From Firmicutes bacterium ASF500 (GTDB lineage Bacteria > Bacillota > Clostridia > Oscillospirales > Oscillospiraceae), in NCBI GenBank assembly GCA_000492175.2, contig CP097573.1:3410001-3474000 (forward strand): 64,000 bases of DNA. The letters run 5' to 3'. Positions 32,763 through 41,839 of this stretch are shown one piece after another. The notes beneath the pieces are model-generated. The model was not told where the DNA came from. It worked only from the letters and a program-made list of their open reading frames with translations, and did no database searches. The stretch's first letter is position 1, and each line of letters opens with the position of its first letter. Made by a program: the position numbers and the translations under genes.

Positions 32763-33215
32763 ATGCCCAAACGTTATGAATTTCACAGCAAGCTGTCTCC
32801 GGAGGAGATATATGTCCGGTTGCGGGCCTATGCGAAACCAGGTGGTGTGTCCTATTCCGGGGACGATACATTCAGGTATAGACAGAAGCAGGACCGATTT
32901 TGGCTTGTTTACACCGGAAAGCTGCCCGCCAATGGTGTCATTCCCTTCCAGGCAAAGGTGAAAAACGAGGATGATGGGAGCCTGATCTCCGGCGGCTTTT
33001 TCCTGTGGTGCAGCTTTGGCCGGACCTTTTTGATCCTTGGCCTGATCGTCTTTATCCTAATGCAATTTACCGGAGTGCCTGTAGTGGTAGGATCAATTAT
33101 GATCGTCTTATGGCTGCTGATATGCGCTGGGCTGATATCTTGGGTGAACGCGATATTTTTTAAGAAGTGGCGGCAAGCCGTACTGGACTTTATCCAGCGG
33201 CATCTGTTGGAGTGA
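32763..33215 (+). CDS. small membrane protein of unknown function
   Basis: This 150-aa protein has a soluble N-terminal part (residues 1-75, beta-rich, containing FRYRQKQDRFWLVYTGKL) followed by two strongly hydrophobic helices (about 82-100 and 103-125) and a short basic amphipathic end. The ATG at 32763 is chosen because GAGGGGGATACC precedes it, while longer frames run through the upstream repeat. It sits 25 bases before dnaE and may be co-transcribed. No family is recognised. Confidence 0.6.
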   Translation: MPKRYEFHSKLSPEEIYVRLRAYAKPGGVSYSGDDTFRYRQKQDRFWLVYTGKLPANGVIPFQAKVKNEDDGSLISGGFFLWCSFGRTFLILGLIVFILMQFTGVPVVVGSIMIVLWLLICAGLISWVNAIFFKKWRQAVLDFIQRHLLE

Positions 33216-33240
33216 GATAGAGAAAGAGGAGGAACTGACC

Positions 33241-36200
33241 ATGTCCTTTGTCCACTTACACTTACATACTGAATTTTCCCTGCTGGACGGCGCCTGCCGG
33301 ATCAAGAAGCTGGTGGAGCGGGTGAAGGACCTGGGGCAAGAGGCGGTGGCGATTACGGACCACGGCTGTATGTACGGGGTGATCGACTTCTACCGGGCCT
33401 GCAGGGCGGCGGGGGTGAAGCCCATCATCGGCTGTGAGGTCTACGTGGCCCCCCGGGGCCGGATCCGCTTCCAGAAGGTCCACGAGTTCGACGCCGAGTC
33501 CTGGCATCTGGTTCTCCTGTGCCGGAACGAGGAGGGCTACCGCAACCTGTCCTACATGGTCTCAAAGGCCTATCTGGAGGGCTTTTACATCAAGCCCCGG
33601 ATCGACATGGACCTGCTCCGGGAGCACACCGGGGGGCTGATCGCCTGCTCGGCCTGTCTGGGCGGGGAGCTTCCCCGTCTGCTGCTGGCGGAGGAGTATG
33701 ACAAGGCCAAGGAGGTCGCCCTGGAGATGCGGGGACTGTTCGGCGAGGACGGCTATTACCTGGAGCTCCAGGACCACGGCATCGCCGCCCAGAAGCGGGT
33801 GAACGCCGGCCTTATCCGCCTCAGCGAGGAGACAGGCATCCCCCTCATCGCCACCAATGACGCCCACTACCTCCGGCGGGAGGACGCGGAGATGCAGGAC
33901 ATCCTCATGTGCATCCAGACGGGCAAGACCCTGGACGACCCCAACCGGATGAAGTTCGAGACGAAGGAATTTTTTGTCAAATCAGAGGAGGAGATGGCCG
34001 CCCTCTTCCCCGGCCACCCCGAGGCCATTGAAAACACGGCAAAAATCGCGGAATTGTGCAATCTGGACTTTGAGTTCGGCAAATACCACCTGCCCCTGTT
34101 CCAGCTCCCCGAGGGCTGGACCGACGGGGACGCCTACTTTGAGAAGCTCTGTCTGGACGGCTTCGCCCAGCGGTATCCGGACCAGCCGGAGGCGTATTTG
34201 AAGCAGCTGCGCTATGAGATGGACATGATCCGCAAAATGGGCTTTGTGGACTACTTCCTCATCGTCTCCGACTTCATCGGCTTTGCCAAGGGCCAGGGCA
34301 TCCCGGTGGGACCGGGGCGGGGGTCGGCGGCGGGGTCCATGGTGTCCTACTGCCTGAACATCACCGACCTGGACCCCATGAAGTACGGACTGTACTTCGA
34401 GCGCTTCCTCAACCCGGAGCGGGTGTCTATGCCCGATATCGACATCGACTTCTGCATCCGCCGGAGGCAGGAGGTCATCGACTACGTCAACCGGAAGTAC
34501 GGCGCGGACCATGTGGCCCAGATCGTCACCTTCGGCACCATGGCCGCCCGGGGCTCCGTCCGGGACGTGGGCCGGGTGCTGGGGGTGCCCTACGGCGAGG
34601 TGGACGCCCTGGCGAAGCTGATCCCCAGCGGCCCGGGGGCCCTGCATATCACTCTGGAGGACTCCCTAAAGCTGTCCAAGCAGCTCAAGGACGCCTACGA
34701 CGGCGACCCCAGCACCAAAAAGCTCATCGACACGGCAATGGCAATCGAGGGGATGCCCCGCAACACCTCCACCCACGCCGCCGGAGTGGTCATCACCCGC
34801 CGGCCGGTGGTGGACTACGTCCCCCTGGCCTCCAACGACGGCCTGCCTGTCACCCAGTACATCATGACCACTTTGGAGGAGCTGGGGCTGCTGAAAATGG
34901 ACTTCCTGGGCCTGCGCAACCTGACCATTCTGGACGACGCGGTGAGGATGGTCCGGGAGCGGGAGCCCGGCTTCTCCCTCCGGGACGTGCCGGACAACGA
35001 CCCGGCCACCATGGCGATGCTGTCCGAGGGCAAGACCGCCGGGGTGTTTCAGCTGGAGTCCGCCGGTATGACCGGCGTGTGCGTGGGGCTGAAACCCAAG
35101 AGCGTGGAGGACATCTGTGCCGTCATCGCCCTGTACCGGCCCGGGCCCATGGACTCTATCCCCCGGTTCCTGGCCTGTGCCCAGAACCCGGAGAAGGTGA
35201 CCTATAAACACCCCTCCCTGGTGCCCATCCTGTCCAATACCTACGGCTGTATCGTCTATCAGGAGCAGGTCATCCGCATTTTCCAGGACCTGGCGGGCTA
35301 CTCTCTGGGCCAGGCGGACATGGTGCGCCGGGCCATGAGCAAGAAGAAGGTCAAGGAGATCGAGAAGGAGCGGGAGTCCTTCCTCCACGGCGACCCGGCC
35401 CGGGGGATCACCGGCTGTGTGGCCAACGGCGTGGACGAGAGCGCCGCCCAGGCCATCTATGACGAGATGTATGATTTTGCCAACTACGCCTTCAACAAGG
35501 CCCACTCGGTGGCCTATGCCGTGGTGGCCTATCAGACCGCCTGGTTCAAGTGCCGCCACCCCAAAGAGTATATGGCCGCTCTGCTCACTTCGGTGCTGGA
35601 CTCCACTGAGAAGGTGGCCGAGTACATCGCCGAGTGCCGGGACATGGGCATCCCCCTTCTGCCCCCTGACGTGAATCAGTCCGGGGCCGACTTCACCGTG
35701 GTGGAGGAGGGCATCCGCTTCGGCCTGGTGGCGTTGAAGGGAGTGGGGCGGAACTTTATCGCCAATCTGCTGTCTGAGCGGGAGAAAAACGGCCCCTTCG
35801 CCGGCTTTATGGACTTCTGCGACCGGCTCTTCGACCAGGACATGAACCGCCGGATGCTGGAGAGCCTCATCAAAAGCGGGGCCTTTGACGCCATGGGCTG
35901 CCGCCGGTCTCAGCTGATGCAGATCTACGGCCAGGTGCTGGACGGCATCGCCGCCGCCCGGAAGCGGAATCTGGAGGGCCAGCTGGACCTGTTCGGCTTC
36001 GGCGGCGGGGAGGAGGAGAGCGCCCCCCTGCCCGACCTGGTCCTGCCCGACCTGCCGGAGTACACTCCCCAGGAGCTGATGACCATGGAGAAGGAGACCA
36101 CCGGCCTCTATCTGTCCGGCCACCCCATGGACCAGTACCGGGAGCTGGTCAAGGGCTTCGGGGCGGTGACCATCGGCTCCATCCTGTCCGACTTCGCCCG

Positions 36201-36711
36201 GGAGGAGGGCCCCCAGGTGTACCGGGACGACCAGCGGGTATCCATCGCCGGGGTGATCTCCACCTACCGCACCCGGACCACCCGGAACAACACCCTGATG
36301 GCCTATGTGAATCTGGAGGACGACACCGCCTCCATGGAGCTGATCTGCTTCTCTCGGACGCTGAACGAGTGCGGCGGCTATATCCGGGAGAACAGCGCCA
36401 TTCTGGCCGCCGGAAAAATCTCCGTCCGGGACGACAAGGAGCCCCAGCTGATGGTGGACAGCATCCGCCCCCTGTCCAACCTGGAGGAGGCCGCAGGGGG
36501 GGGGCAGACCCTCTATCTCCGTTTGCCCAGCCGGGAGGACCCCCGCCTGCGGAAGGTGCGGCTGGCCCTGTCCTTCTTCCCGGGGGAGAGCCAGGTGGTG
36601 CTCTATTTCGCGGACTGCAAAAAGCGGGTGGGCTCCCGCTGTGAGATTCACCCCGCCCTGCTCAAGGACCTGAAGGAGCGGCTGGGGGAGGAAAACGTGG
36701 TGGTGAAATAA
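33241..36711 (+). CDS. dnaE: DNA polymerase III alpha subunit DnaE
   Basis: This 1156-aa replicative-type polymerase subunit starts with an N-terminal PHP domain (HLHLHTEFSLLDGA, residues 4-17), possibly retaining metal-dependent exonuclease activity. The palm/fingers domain has the catalytic aspartates in MPDIDIDFC near residues 398-406 and VGPGRGSAAGS upstream. A helix-hairpin-helix segment and a C-terminal OB domain (VSIAGVISTYRTRTTRNN) follow. In Firmicutes with PolC this subunit extends primers; polC is not in the window. AGGAGGAACTGACC precedes the ATG. Length and domain order are normal. Confidence 0.96.
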   Translation: MSFVHLHLHTEFSLLDGACRIKKLVERVKDLGQEAVAITDHGCMYGVIDFYRACRAAGVKPIIGCEVYVAPRGRIRFQKVHEFDAESWHLVLLCRNEEGYRNLSYMVSKAYLEGFYIKPRIDMDLLREHTGGLIACSACLGGELPRLLLAEEYDKAKEVALEMRGLFGEDGYYLELQDHGIAAQKRVNAGLIRLSEETGIPLIATNDAHYLRREDAEMQDILMCIQTGKTLDDPNRMKFETKEFFVKSEEEMAALFPGHPEAIENTAKIAELCNLDFEFGKYHLPLFQLPEGWTDGDAYFEKLCLDGFAQRYPDQPEAYLKQLRYEMDMIRKMGFVDYFLIVSDFIGFAKGQGIPVGPGRGSAAGSMVSYCLNITDLDPMKYGLYFERFLNPERVSMPDIDIDFCIRRRQEVIDYVNRKYGADHVAQIVTFGTMAARGSVRDVGRVLGVPYGEVDALAKLIPSGPGALHITLEDSLKLSKQLKDAYDGDPSTKKLIDTAMAIEGMPRNTSTHAAGVVITRRPVVDYVPLASNDGLPVTQYIMTTLEELGLLKMDFLGLRNLTILDDAVRMVREREPGFSLRDVPDNDPATMAMLSEGKTAGVFQLESAGMTGVCVGLKPKSVEDICAVIALYRPGPMDSIPRFLACAQNPEKVTYKHPSLVPILSNTYGCIVYQEQVIRIFQDLAGYSLGQADMVRRAMSKKKVKEIEKERESFLHGDPARGITGCVANGVDESAAQAIYDEMYDFANYAFNKAHSVAYAVVAYQTAWFKCRHPKEYMAALLTSVLDSTEKVAEYIAECRDMGIPLLPPDVNQSGADFTVVEEGIRFGLVALKGVGRNFIANLLSEREKNGPFAGFMDFCDRLFDQDMNRRMLESLIKSGAFDAMGCRRSQLMQIYGQVLDGIAAARKRNLEGQLDLFGFGGGEEESAPLPDLVLPDLPEYTPQELMTMEKETTGLYLSGHPMDQYRELVKGFGAVTIGSILSDFAREEGPQVYRDDQRVSIAGVISTYRTRTTRNNTLMAYVNLEDDTASMELICFSRTLNECGGYIRENSAILAAGKISVRDDKEPQLMVDSIRPLSNLEEAAGGGQTLYLRLPSREDPRLRKVRLALSFFPGESQVVLYFADCKKRVGSRCEIHPALLKDLKERLGEENVVVK

Positions 36712-36718
36712 AAAACAT

Positions 36719-36746
36719 ATCCCCCGCACGGGCCGGGGCGGGGGAT
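36719..36746 (+). terminator. terminator of dnaE
   Basis: Stem ATCCCCCG/CGGGGGAT with a GC-rich loop is followed by TTTG. It is shared with the convergent protease gene. Confidence 0.75.
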
Positions 36747-36753
36747 TTTGCCG

Positions 36754-39150
36754 TCAGCTCTCGGTGTGGATGATGGCGGACGTCCAGCGGGGGACGTTGT
36801 ACAGGTCGGTGATGCGGTAGGCGGCCCGGGTGGTTCCGATCAGGGGCACGTTGCTGATGGTCAGCTCCTCCTCGGTGACGGTGATGGGGTCGCCCATCAG
36901 ATAGCTGTCCTGATACTGCATACCGGAGCCGTCAAGGGTGTAGTAGTCGCAAATGAACTCTAAAACATCCCCCGGCTGGAGGGCCTCCTGGGCCTTGGCT
37001 ACCGTGTCGGTCGCCCCGTCCTTGTAGACGGCCTGGACTCCGGCCACATAGCCGTAGGGGGTGTCATTGTCAAAGACCAGGATCAGCTCGGAGCGCTGGC
37101 CGTTGTGGAGCACAGGCACCCGGCCGGTGATGGTGTAGTTCTCCCCGTCGTCCACAGTGGACATGTGGTAGTAGGCCACCGGCTGGCCGTTGATGGCGAG
37201 CCAGGTGCCATCGTACTCCCCCTTCAGCGCGCCGTCCTCGTCAAACTCATAGACGTTGTCCAGCCCCAGGTCGATGAAGCCCTCGCCGTCGTCGTAGAAC
37301 ACGTTCAGCTCCAGGGAGTGGACCAGGGACCACTTCTCCTCGCTCAGATGGAGAACGGCGCTGCCGTCCCCCTTTCCGCTGTCCTGCCACTCCACCTCCC
37401 AGTCGTCCAGGTGGTGGTCCGCCACATATTGGGCGGCCTGCTCCATGTCGATGGACCGGTCGCTGAAAAAGCCGGAGCCCAGGACCAGTCCCAACAGCTC
37501 GGAGATGCCCTCCGCGTCGCCGCCGGGGTTTCCGGTGCCGAATATGCCGGACAGAGCGCCGATGGGGCTGGTCTGTGCCTGGGTGCCCGCGGCGCCGATG
37601 GTCTGCTGGTCAGCGAACTGCTGGATACAGCGGGCGTATGCGTCGTCCATGCCGATCTGCTTATAGGTCGCTACCGCCTGGGTCAGGGTGGACTGCTTCC
37701 GGTTCTGATAGGGGAAGTAGATGGAGATGCCGTAGGCATTGGTCATGTTGGAGGAGGTGCGGTTGTACTTCACCGCCCCGAGCAGGGTCTCTGTCAGGGC
37801 CTCCCCCTCCTTGATGCCCAGGTTTTGGGCCAGGTGGACCAGGTCGATCTGGTCGATCTTGCTGGACTGGGCGAACTCCCGGGTTCCGCTCCGGGCTCTG
37901 GAGACGGTCTGATACTCCTGGTTCTGAATCAGCTGGCTGGCGGCCCGGGAGAAGGCGGACAGGGGGGCGGGGAGGGTGACCTCCAGCTCAGCCAGGTCGA
38001 TGACTGAAAGGGTGGTCAGCTGGCCCCGGCACTTCTGGGCGCAGGTGTCTACAAAGGTGTCCACGATCCGCTGTCCCACCTCGATGGTGGGCATGGAGGT
38101 GTTGGCCCCGAGGGCGGTGAGCCAGTCGGTGTAGTACCAGCCCACGCCGGGCTCAGTCTCCTCCGAGGCGATGAGGTAGTCGGCGTACTGGGCCAGGGTG
38201 AGGGCGGTCTCCGCCGTAGCCATGAGGCAGGCGTCGAAGCCGATGAAGTCGAACTTCACCCCCGCCCGCTCCAGGGCCTGGTCCACCCCCGCCAGGCTCA
38301 TGGAGCCGGTGGAGGCAAATTTTTCGTCGTAGCCGTAGCCGCTGACCGAGCCCCCGCCGTGGTCCCACAGGATGAGCTCATACCGGCTGGCGGGGTAGCT
38401 CTTGGCGCACCACTGGATGTATCCCGCCAAAACGCCGGGGTCGGTCATGGACACGGCTCCCAGGTCCTTTTGCAGGCAGACCAGCTTGCCGTCCTTGACC
38501 TGCCAGATCTGGTTGACGGCGCTGCTCACCGCGCTGTTTTTCCAGCCCTTGCAACCGCCGGTGTAGACCAGGAGGTTGATGTTTTCCCCGAATTTGGCCC
38601 CCAGCATCTCCTGGAGGTCGGAGGTGCCCATCCCGGCCCGGGACTCCAGGTCGGTGCCGCACATGTAGACCATGATGGTGACGGTGTCCTTGCCGTTTCC
38701 AAGCAGCTTGGTGTATTTATCCCGGGCGCCGGGGGCCACGGTGGTGTCCAGACGGCCGGTGTTGGGCTGGAGCTTCCAGCCGGAGGAGGTACTGCCGGCG
38801 TTGAGGCCGCCCAGGAGGGAGGCCCAGCTGGAGCCCTGCCCGCCCTGGAACTGCTGGGTTCCGGCGGAGGGCTGTCCGCCGCTGGGGGCGGGCTGGGACT
38901 GCTGGCCGCCCTGGAGGGCGAACAGTCCGCCCCCGCCGCCCAGGAGCAGGGCCAGGAGCAGTGCGATCAGCTTGCTGCCTCCCCGGCTCCCGCCGCTTCG
39001 GGCCCCGGCGCTCTGGCGCTGTTCCTTGCGCTCCGCGTAGCCGCCGGCCTCGCCCACCGGGCCGGTCCCCAGGCCGGAGCCCCGCTTATGTACCTCTTTT
39101 CCGGGGCCGGTCACGTTCTTTTCCCGGCCTCTAGGTCTGTTGTCCTCCAT
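36754..39150 (-). CDS. clostripain-like (C11) cysteine protease, membrane-anchored
   Basis: This 798-aa protein carries a peptidase C11 domain: the catalytic His in YELILWDHGGGS and Cys in FIGFDACLMA are the family dyad, about 45 residues apart. Before it come a basic, Gly/Arg-rich cytosolic start, one hydrophobic helix (KLIALLLALLLGGGGGLFAL, near 70-89) and a low-complexity Gln/Gly/Ser/Pro linker. The protease is therefore anchored and faces outward. A long C-terminal beta-rich region (about 560-798) may gate or bind substrate. AAAGGAAGAG precedes the ATG at 39150. It is likely Arg-specific by family, with target unknown. Confidence 0.9.
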   Translation of the reverse strand: MEDNRPRGREKNVTGPGKEVHKRGSGLGTGPVGEAGGYAERKEQRQSAGARSGGSRGGSKLIALLLALLLGGGGGLFALQGGQQSQPAPSGGQPSAGTQQFQGGQGSSWASLLGGLNAGSTSSGWKLQPNTGRLDTTVAPGARDKYTKLLGNGKDTVTIMVYMCGTDLESRAGMGTSDLQEMLGAKFGENINLLVYTGGCKGWKNSAVSSAVNQIWQVKDGKLVCLQKDLGAVSMTDPGVLAGYIQWCAKSYPASRYELILWDHGGGSVSGYGYDEKFASTGSMSLAGVDQALERAGVKFDFIGFDACLMATAETALTLAQYADYLIASEETEPGVGWYYTDWLTALGANTSMPTIEVGQRIVDTFVDTCAQKCRGQLTTLSVIDLAELEVTLPAPLSAFSRAASQLIQNQEYQTVSRARSGTREFAQSSKIDQIDLVHLAQNLGIKEGEALTETLLGAVKYNRTSSNMTNAYGISIYFPYQNRKQSTLTQAVATYKQIGMDDAYARCIQQFADQQTIGAAGTQAQTSPIGALSGIFGTGNPGGDAEGISELLGLVLGSGFFSDRSIDMEQAAQYVADHHLDDWEVEWQDSGKGDGSAVLHLSEEKWSLVHSLELNVFYDDGEGFIDLGLDNVYEFDEDGALKGEYDGTWLAINGQPVAYYHMSTVDDGENYTITGRVPVLHNGQRSELILVFDNDTPYGYVAGVQAVYKDGATDTVAKAQEALQPGDVLEFICDYYTLDGSGMQYQDSYLMGDPITVTEEELTISNVPLIGTTRAAYRITDLYNVPRWTSAIIHTES

Positions 39151-39206
39151 GTTTCTTCTCTTCCTTTCCGTTGCGATTATAAGATTCAGGATGACTGACG
39201 GCGTTC

Positions 39207-39284
39207 TGTAGGGGCGGGTATTACCCGCCCGCTCCACTGGCGCGCGCCGCGCAATCGCGCGGGCGGATGATATCCGCCCCTACA
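39207..39284. repeat. TGTAGGGG palindrome with two unlike arms
   Basis: The left hairpin TGTAGGGGCGGGTATTACC leads to CGCCCG, and the right hairpin CGGGCGGATGATATCCGCCC leads to CTACA. Each arm closes on itself with a different loop sequence, so the arms are not mirror copies in the middle. Confidence 0.85.
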
Positions 39285-39289
39285 GGGCG

Positions 39290-41521
39290 TCATACATTCT
39301 GGTGATCGCTGTAGCTTGACTGAGGCGTCCGGCGGTTCTTTCGGAAACAGGCGTCGCACAGCCGCCCCCGGTGGTGGAGGGGGAGGGCTTTGCCGCACCG
39401 GGCGCAGAAGCGGATGTTGCTGCGCAGGCGGTGGAGCAGGATTTCATTGATCTCGTCGGCCACCCGCTCCCGGCTGTTGTAGAGCTTGTCCTCGTCCACA
39501 GGACAGCCGAAGGTCTTGGCGAAGGAGAAATAGAGGTCCAGCTTTTTGTAGTACAGCTCCAGCTCGGGCAGGGTGGCCTCCTCCTCGGAAAGGCCGGGCT
39601 GTTCCACCGCCTCCCCCTGCTGCCAGCGGCGGAGGAGCTGAAAAAAAAGCTCCCGCAGGGCCTCTTCGGTCTCGTCAAAGGGGATGTTGGCGGCGCGGAG
39701 CTCCTGCTCCTTGGACAGGACAAAGCCCATCTCCCGCAGCTTGGAGATGATGGTGATATATCGGGTGATGTCCAGCTTTTGATAGGGCTCCGCCGTGGGC
39801 ATCTGGTTCCACTGAGTCAGGACCTCCAAAAGGTCGAAATCCACCTGGAGGACCAGGTCGGAGAAGCCGGCCACGGCGTATTCCAGAGGCGGGACCACCG
39901 CCTCCAGCCCCGCCCGGATGGCGGGCAGGTTCTGGGTGGCCCCCACGAAGCCCTTGCTGTACATCCCGAACCGCCCCGCCCGTCCGGCGATCTGCTTGAT
40001 CTCCTCCGGTTTCAGCTCCCGGCGCTCAATGCCGTCGAACTTCTCCGTCTCCATAAAGATGATGCGCCGGATGGGCAGGTTCAGCCCCATGCCGATGGCG
40101 TCGGTGGAGACCACATACTCCATCCTTCCCTCCAGAAAGCCCTCCATCTGCTTCCGGCGGGTGGCGTAGGGGAGGGCGCCGTAGATGATGGCCGGCTCCT
40201 TGCCGCTCTGGCGCAGGTCCTCCGCCACGCTGAGCACCCCCACCTTGGAGAAGGTGATGAGGGCGTCACCCGGCTGGACCCGCTGGTAGTCGATGGTGTG
40301 GGACATGCAGATCAGCGGGGTGGTCCGCTGGTGGACCTCCACCGTGTAGCTGTCCCCACAGCTCTCGATGAGGCGGATCAGCAGCTCCTTGGCCTCCGGG
40401 GCGGCGCACAGGTGGACCTCCGGGGCCAGGACGCCCAGGATGGCCCGGGTCCAGGCATAGCCCCGCTGGCGGTCGGAGATCATCTGACATTCGTCGATGA
40501 CGGCCACCTCATAGCGCTGTTTCAGCTCCAGCTTTTCCGCCGTGGCGGCGACGTGGGTGTCCTCCTCCCGCCGGTCCTCCTCCTCCCCGGTGGACAGGGA
40601 GCACTCCACCCCCGCGTCCAAGAGGGTCTCCTGGGCCTCCAGGGCCAGCAGGCGCAGAGGGGCCAGATAGACCCCCGTTTTGGCCCGGATCAGCCGCTGA
40701 AAGCCGGTGTAGGTCTTGCCGGTGTTGGTGCCCCCCAGGTGGAGAACAAAGCGGCGGTGCATGGCCCGGGCCTCGGGGTACTCGTCCTTGGGGTTCAGGG
40801 CGATGAGCAGGGACAGGCTGGTGCGGATGGCCTGGGGGACATACCACACCGACCAGACGGTGGCCAGCCCCTCGGCCAGCAGCTGACGGGTGGGGAAGCC
40901 CTCCGCCCGGAGGAAAGCGTCCAGGTCGGCCTCGGGCTGAGCCTCGGAGAAGGCGGCAAGGACCTGCTTGGCGGTGTTGAGCAGCACCCGGGGATAGCGC
41001 TCAGAGACCCGGGCCGCCCTGGGGTGGTCGGGGTAGTCCCCCAGCCAGGCCCAGGCCTTGGTGAAGCCGCGGAAAATGTCCTGGAGCCGCTTGCCGTTGT
41101 ACTGCTCCTCCAGGGAGAGAAACTCGTCAATCCGGGAGGTGATCTGAGAGGAGCGCAGGCCCTTGCTGTTCTTGGCCGCCGGGAGGCGGGCGGCGATGGC
41201 GGTGTGGTAGCGGCTGGCCAGCAACCAGGCCAGGGAGCCGTCGGGCTCCACGGCCTGCCAGGCCTGGTCCAGAACGGCCCGGGCCCGCTTGACCGACTGG
41301 GGGACGGGCCGCGCCGGACTGTCCGCCCCGCTCTTCCGGTTGACGAACTGGGGGCCGCTCTCCGCCAGCAGTACGTCCTCCCTGTCCCAGACCCGGACGG
41401 GCCGTCCGCCGCGCATGAAAAAGAGGGGCTTGGGAAGCAGGGCCTTCATCAGCTCCGTGGTCCAGCCCCGCCGCTTCAGCGTGGGTACCGTCCAAAAATT
41501 ATCCCGGTTCTGTCTGGACAT
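39290..41521 (-). CDS. SUV3-like DExH RNA helicase with zinc ribbon
   Basis: This 743-aa superfamily 2 helicase is most like SUV3, the mitochondrial RNA degradosome helicase. The N-terminus holds a helix-turn-helix-like stretch (VPTLKRRGWTTELMKALL) and helical repeats. Motif I is GGTNTGKT near residue 266, motif II VIDECQM, motif V DAIGMGLNLP and motif VI QIAGRAGRFG. A C-terminal four-cysteine ribbon (CARCGK and CDAC) ends the protein. AAAGGGGG precedes the ATG at 41521. No exonuclease partner is adjacent. A bacterial role in RNA turnover is inferred only from the family. Confidence 0.85.
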   Translation of the reverse strand: MSRQNRDNFWTVPTLKRRGWTTELMKALLPKPLFFMRGGRPVRVWDREDVLLAESGPQFVNRKSGADSPARPVPQSVKRARAVLDQAWQAVEPDGSLAWLLASRYHTAIAARLPAAKNSKGLRSSQITSRIDEFLSLEEQYNGKRLQDIFRGFTKAWAWLGDYPDHPRAARVSERYPRVLLNTAKQVLAAFSEAQPEADLDAFLRAEGFPTRQLLAEGLATVWSVWYVPQAIRTSLSLLIALNPKDEYPEARAMHRRFVLHLGGTNTGKTYTGFQRLIRAKTGVYLAPLRLLALEAQETLLDAGVECSLSTGEEEDRREEDTHVAATAEKLELKQRYEVAVIDECQMISDRQRGYAWTRAILGVLAPEVHLCAAPEAKELLIRLIESCGDSYTVEVHQRTTPLICMSHTIDYQRVQPGDALITFSKVGVLSVAEDLRQSGKEPAIIYGALPYATRRKQMEGFLEGRMEYVVSTDAIGMGLNLPIRRIIFMETEKFDGIERRELKPEEIKQIAGRAGRFGMYSKGFVGATQNLPAIRAGLEAVVPPLEYAVAGFSDLVLQVDFDLLEVLTQWNQMPTAEPYQKLDITRYITIISKLREMGFVLSKEQELRAANIPFDETEEALRELFFQLLRRWQQGEAVEQPGLSEEEATLPELELYYKKLDLYFSFAKTFGCPVDEDKLYNSRERVADEINEILLHRLRSNIRFCARCGKALPLHHRGRLCDACFRKNRRTPQSSYSDHQNV

Positions 41522-41659
41522 GGTGCGTTCCCCCTTTCTGGCAAAATTTGAGCTCTGTTGAGCACTGTATAGTATAGCCCAGAAAGGGAGAATCCTCAAC
41601 GAAAAATTTTCGGGGGACAGGGTAATTGAATGAGCAAACAAATTGTGAACGGCCGGGGT

Positions 41660-41787
41660 CCAAAAGCCTCCCTCTCCGAGGGAGGTGGCACGGCGAAGCC
41701 GTGACGGAGGGAGTCCTCCGGAGGTTTGCGGGGGTGACTCCCTCAGTCAGCTTCGCTGACAGCTCCCTCGGGGAGGGAGCCTTTGGG
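41660..41787. repeat. long palindromic repeat, family B copy 2
   Basis: Ends CAAAAGCCTCCCTC and GAGGGAGCCTTTGG face each other. The interior has GGTGGCACGGCGAAGCCGTG, then ACGGAGGGAGT, and later ACTCCCTCAGTCAGC-TTCGCTGACAGC. The words GTCAGCGAAGC and CACGGCTTCGCC are shared with copy 1 in inverted orientation. Confidence 0.8.
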
Positions 41788-41794
41788 TGCGGTT

Positions 41795-41823
41795 TGTAGG
41801 GGCGGCCTGTGGCCGCCCCTACA
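41795..41823. repeat. TGTAGGGG palindrome, single hairpin
   Basis: TGTAGGGGCGGCC-TGT-GGCCGCCCCTACA is a solitary 29-base palindrome with a 3-base centre, the minimal intact form of the family, directly downstream of glpK. Confidence 0.9.
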
Positions 41824-41839
41824 TGAAATCCGCGAATGT

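Noticed and set aside
34666..36729. 687-aa minus-strand open frame opposite dnaE
   Set aside because: Shadow of dnaE: the composition is Gly/His/Val-rich and no family features are visible.
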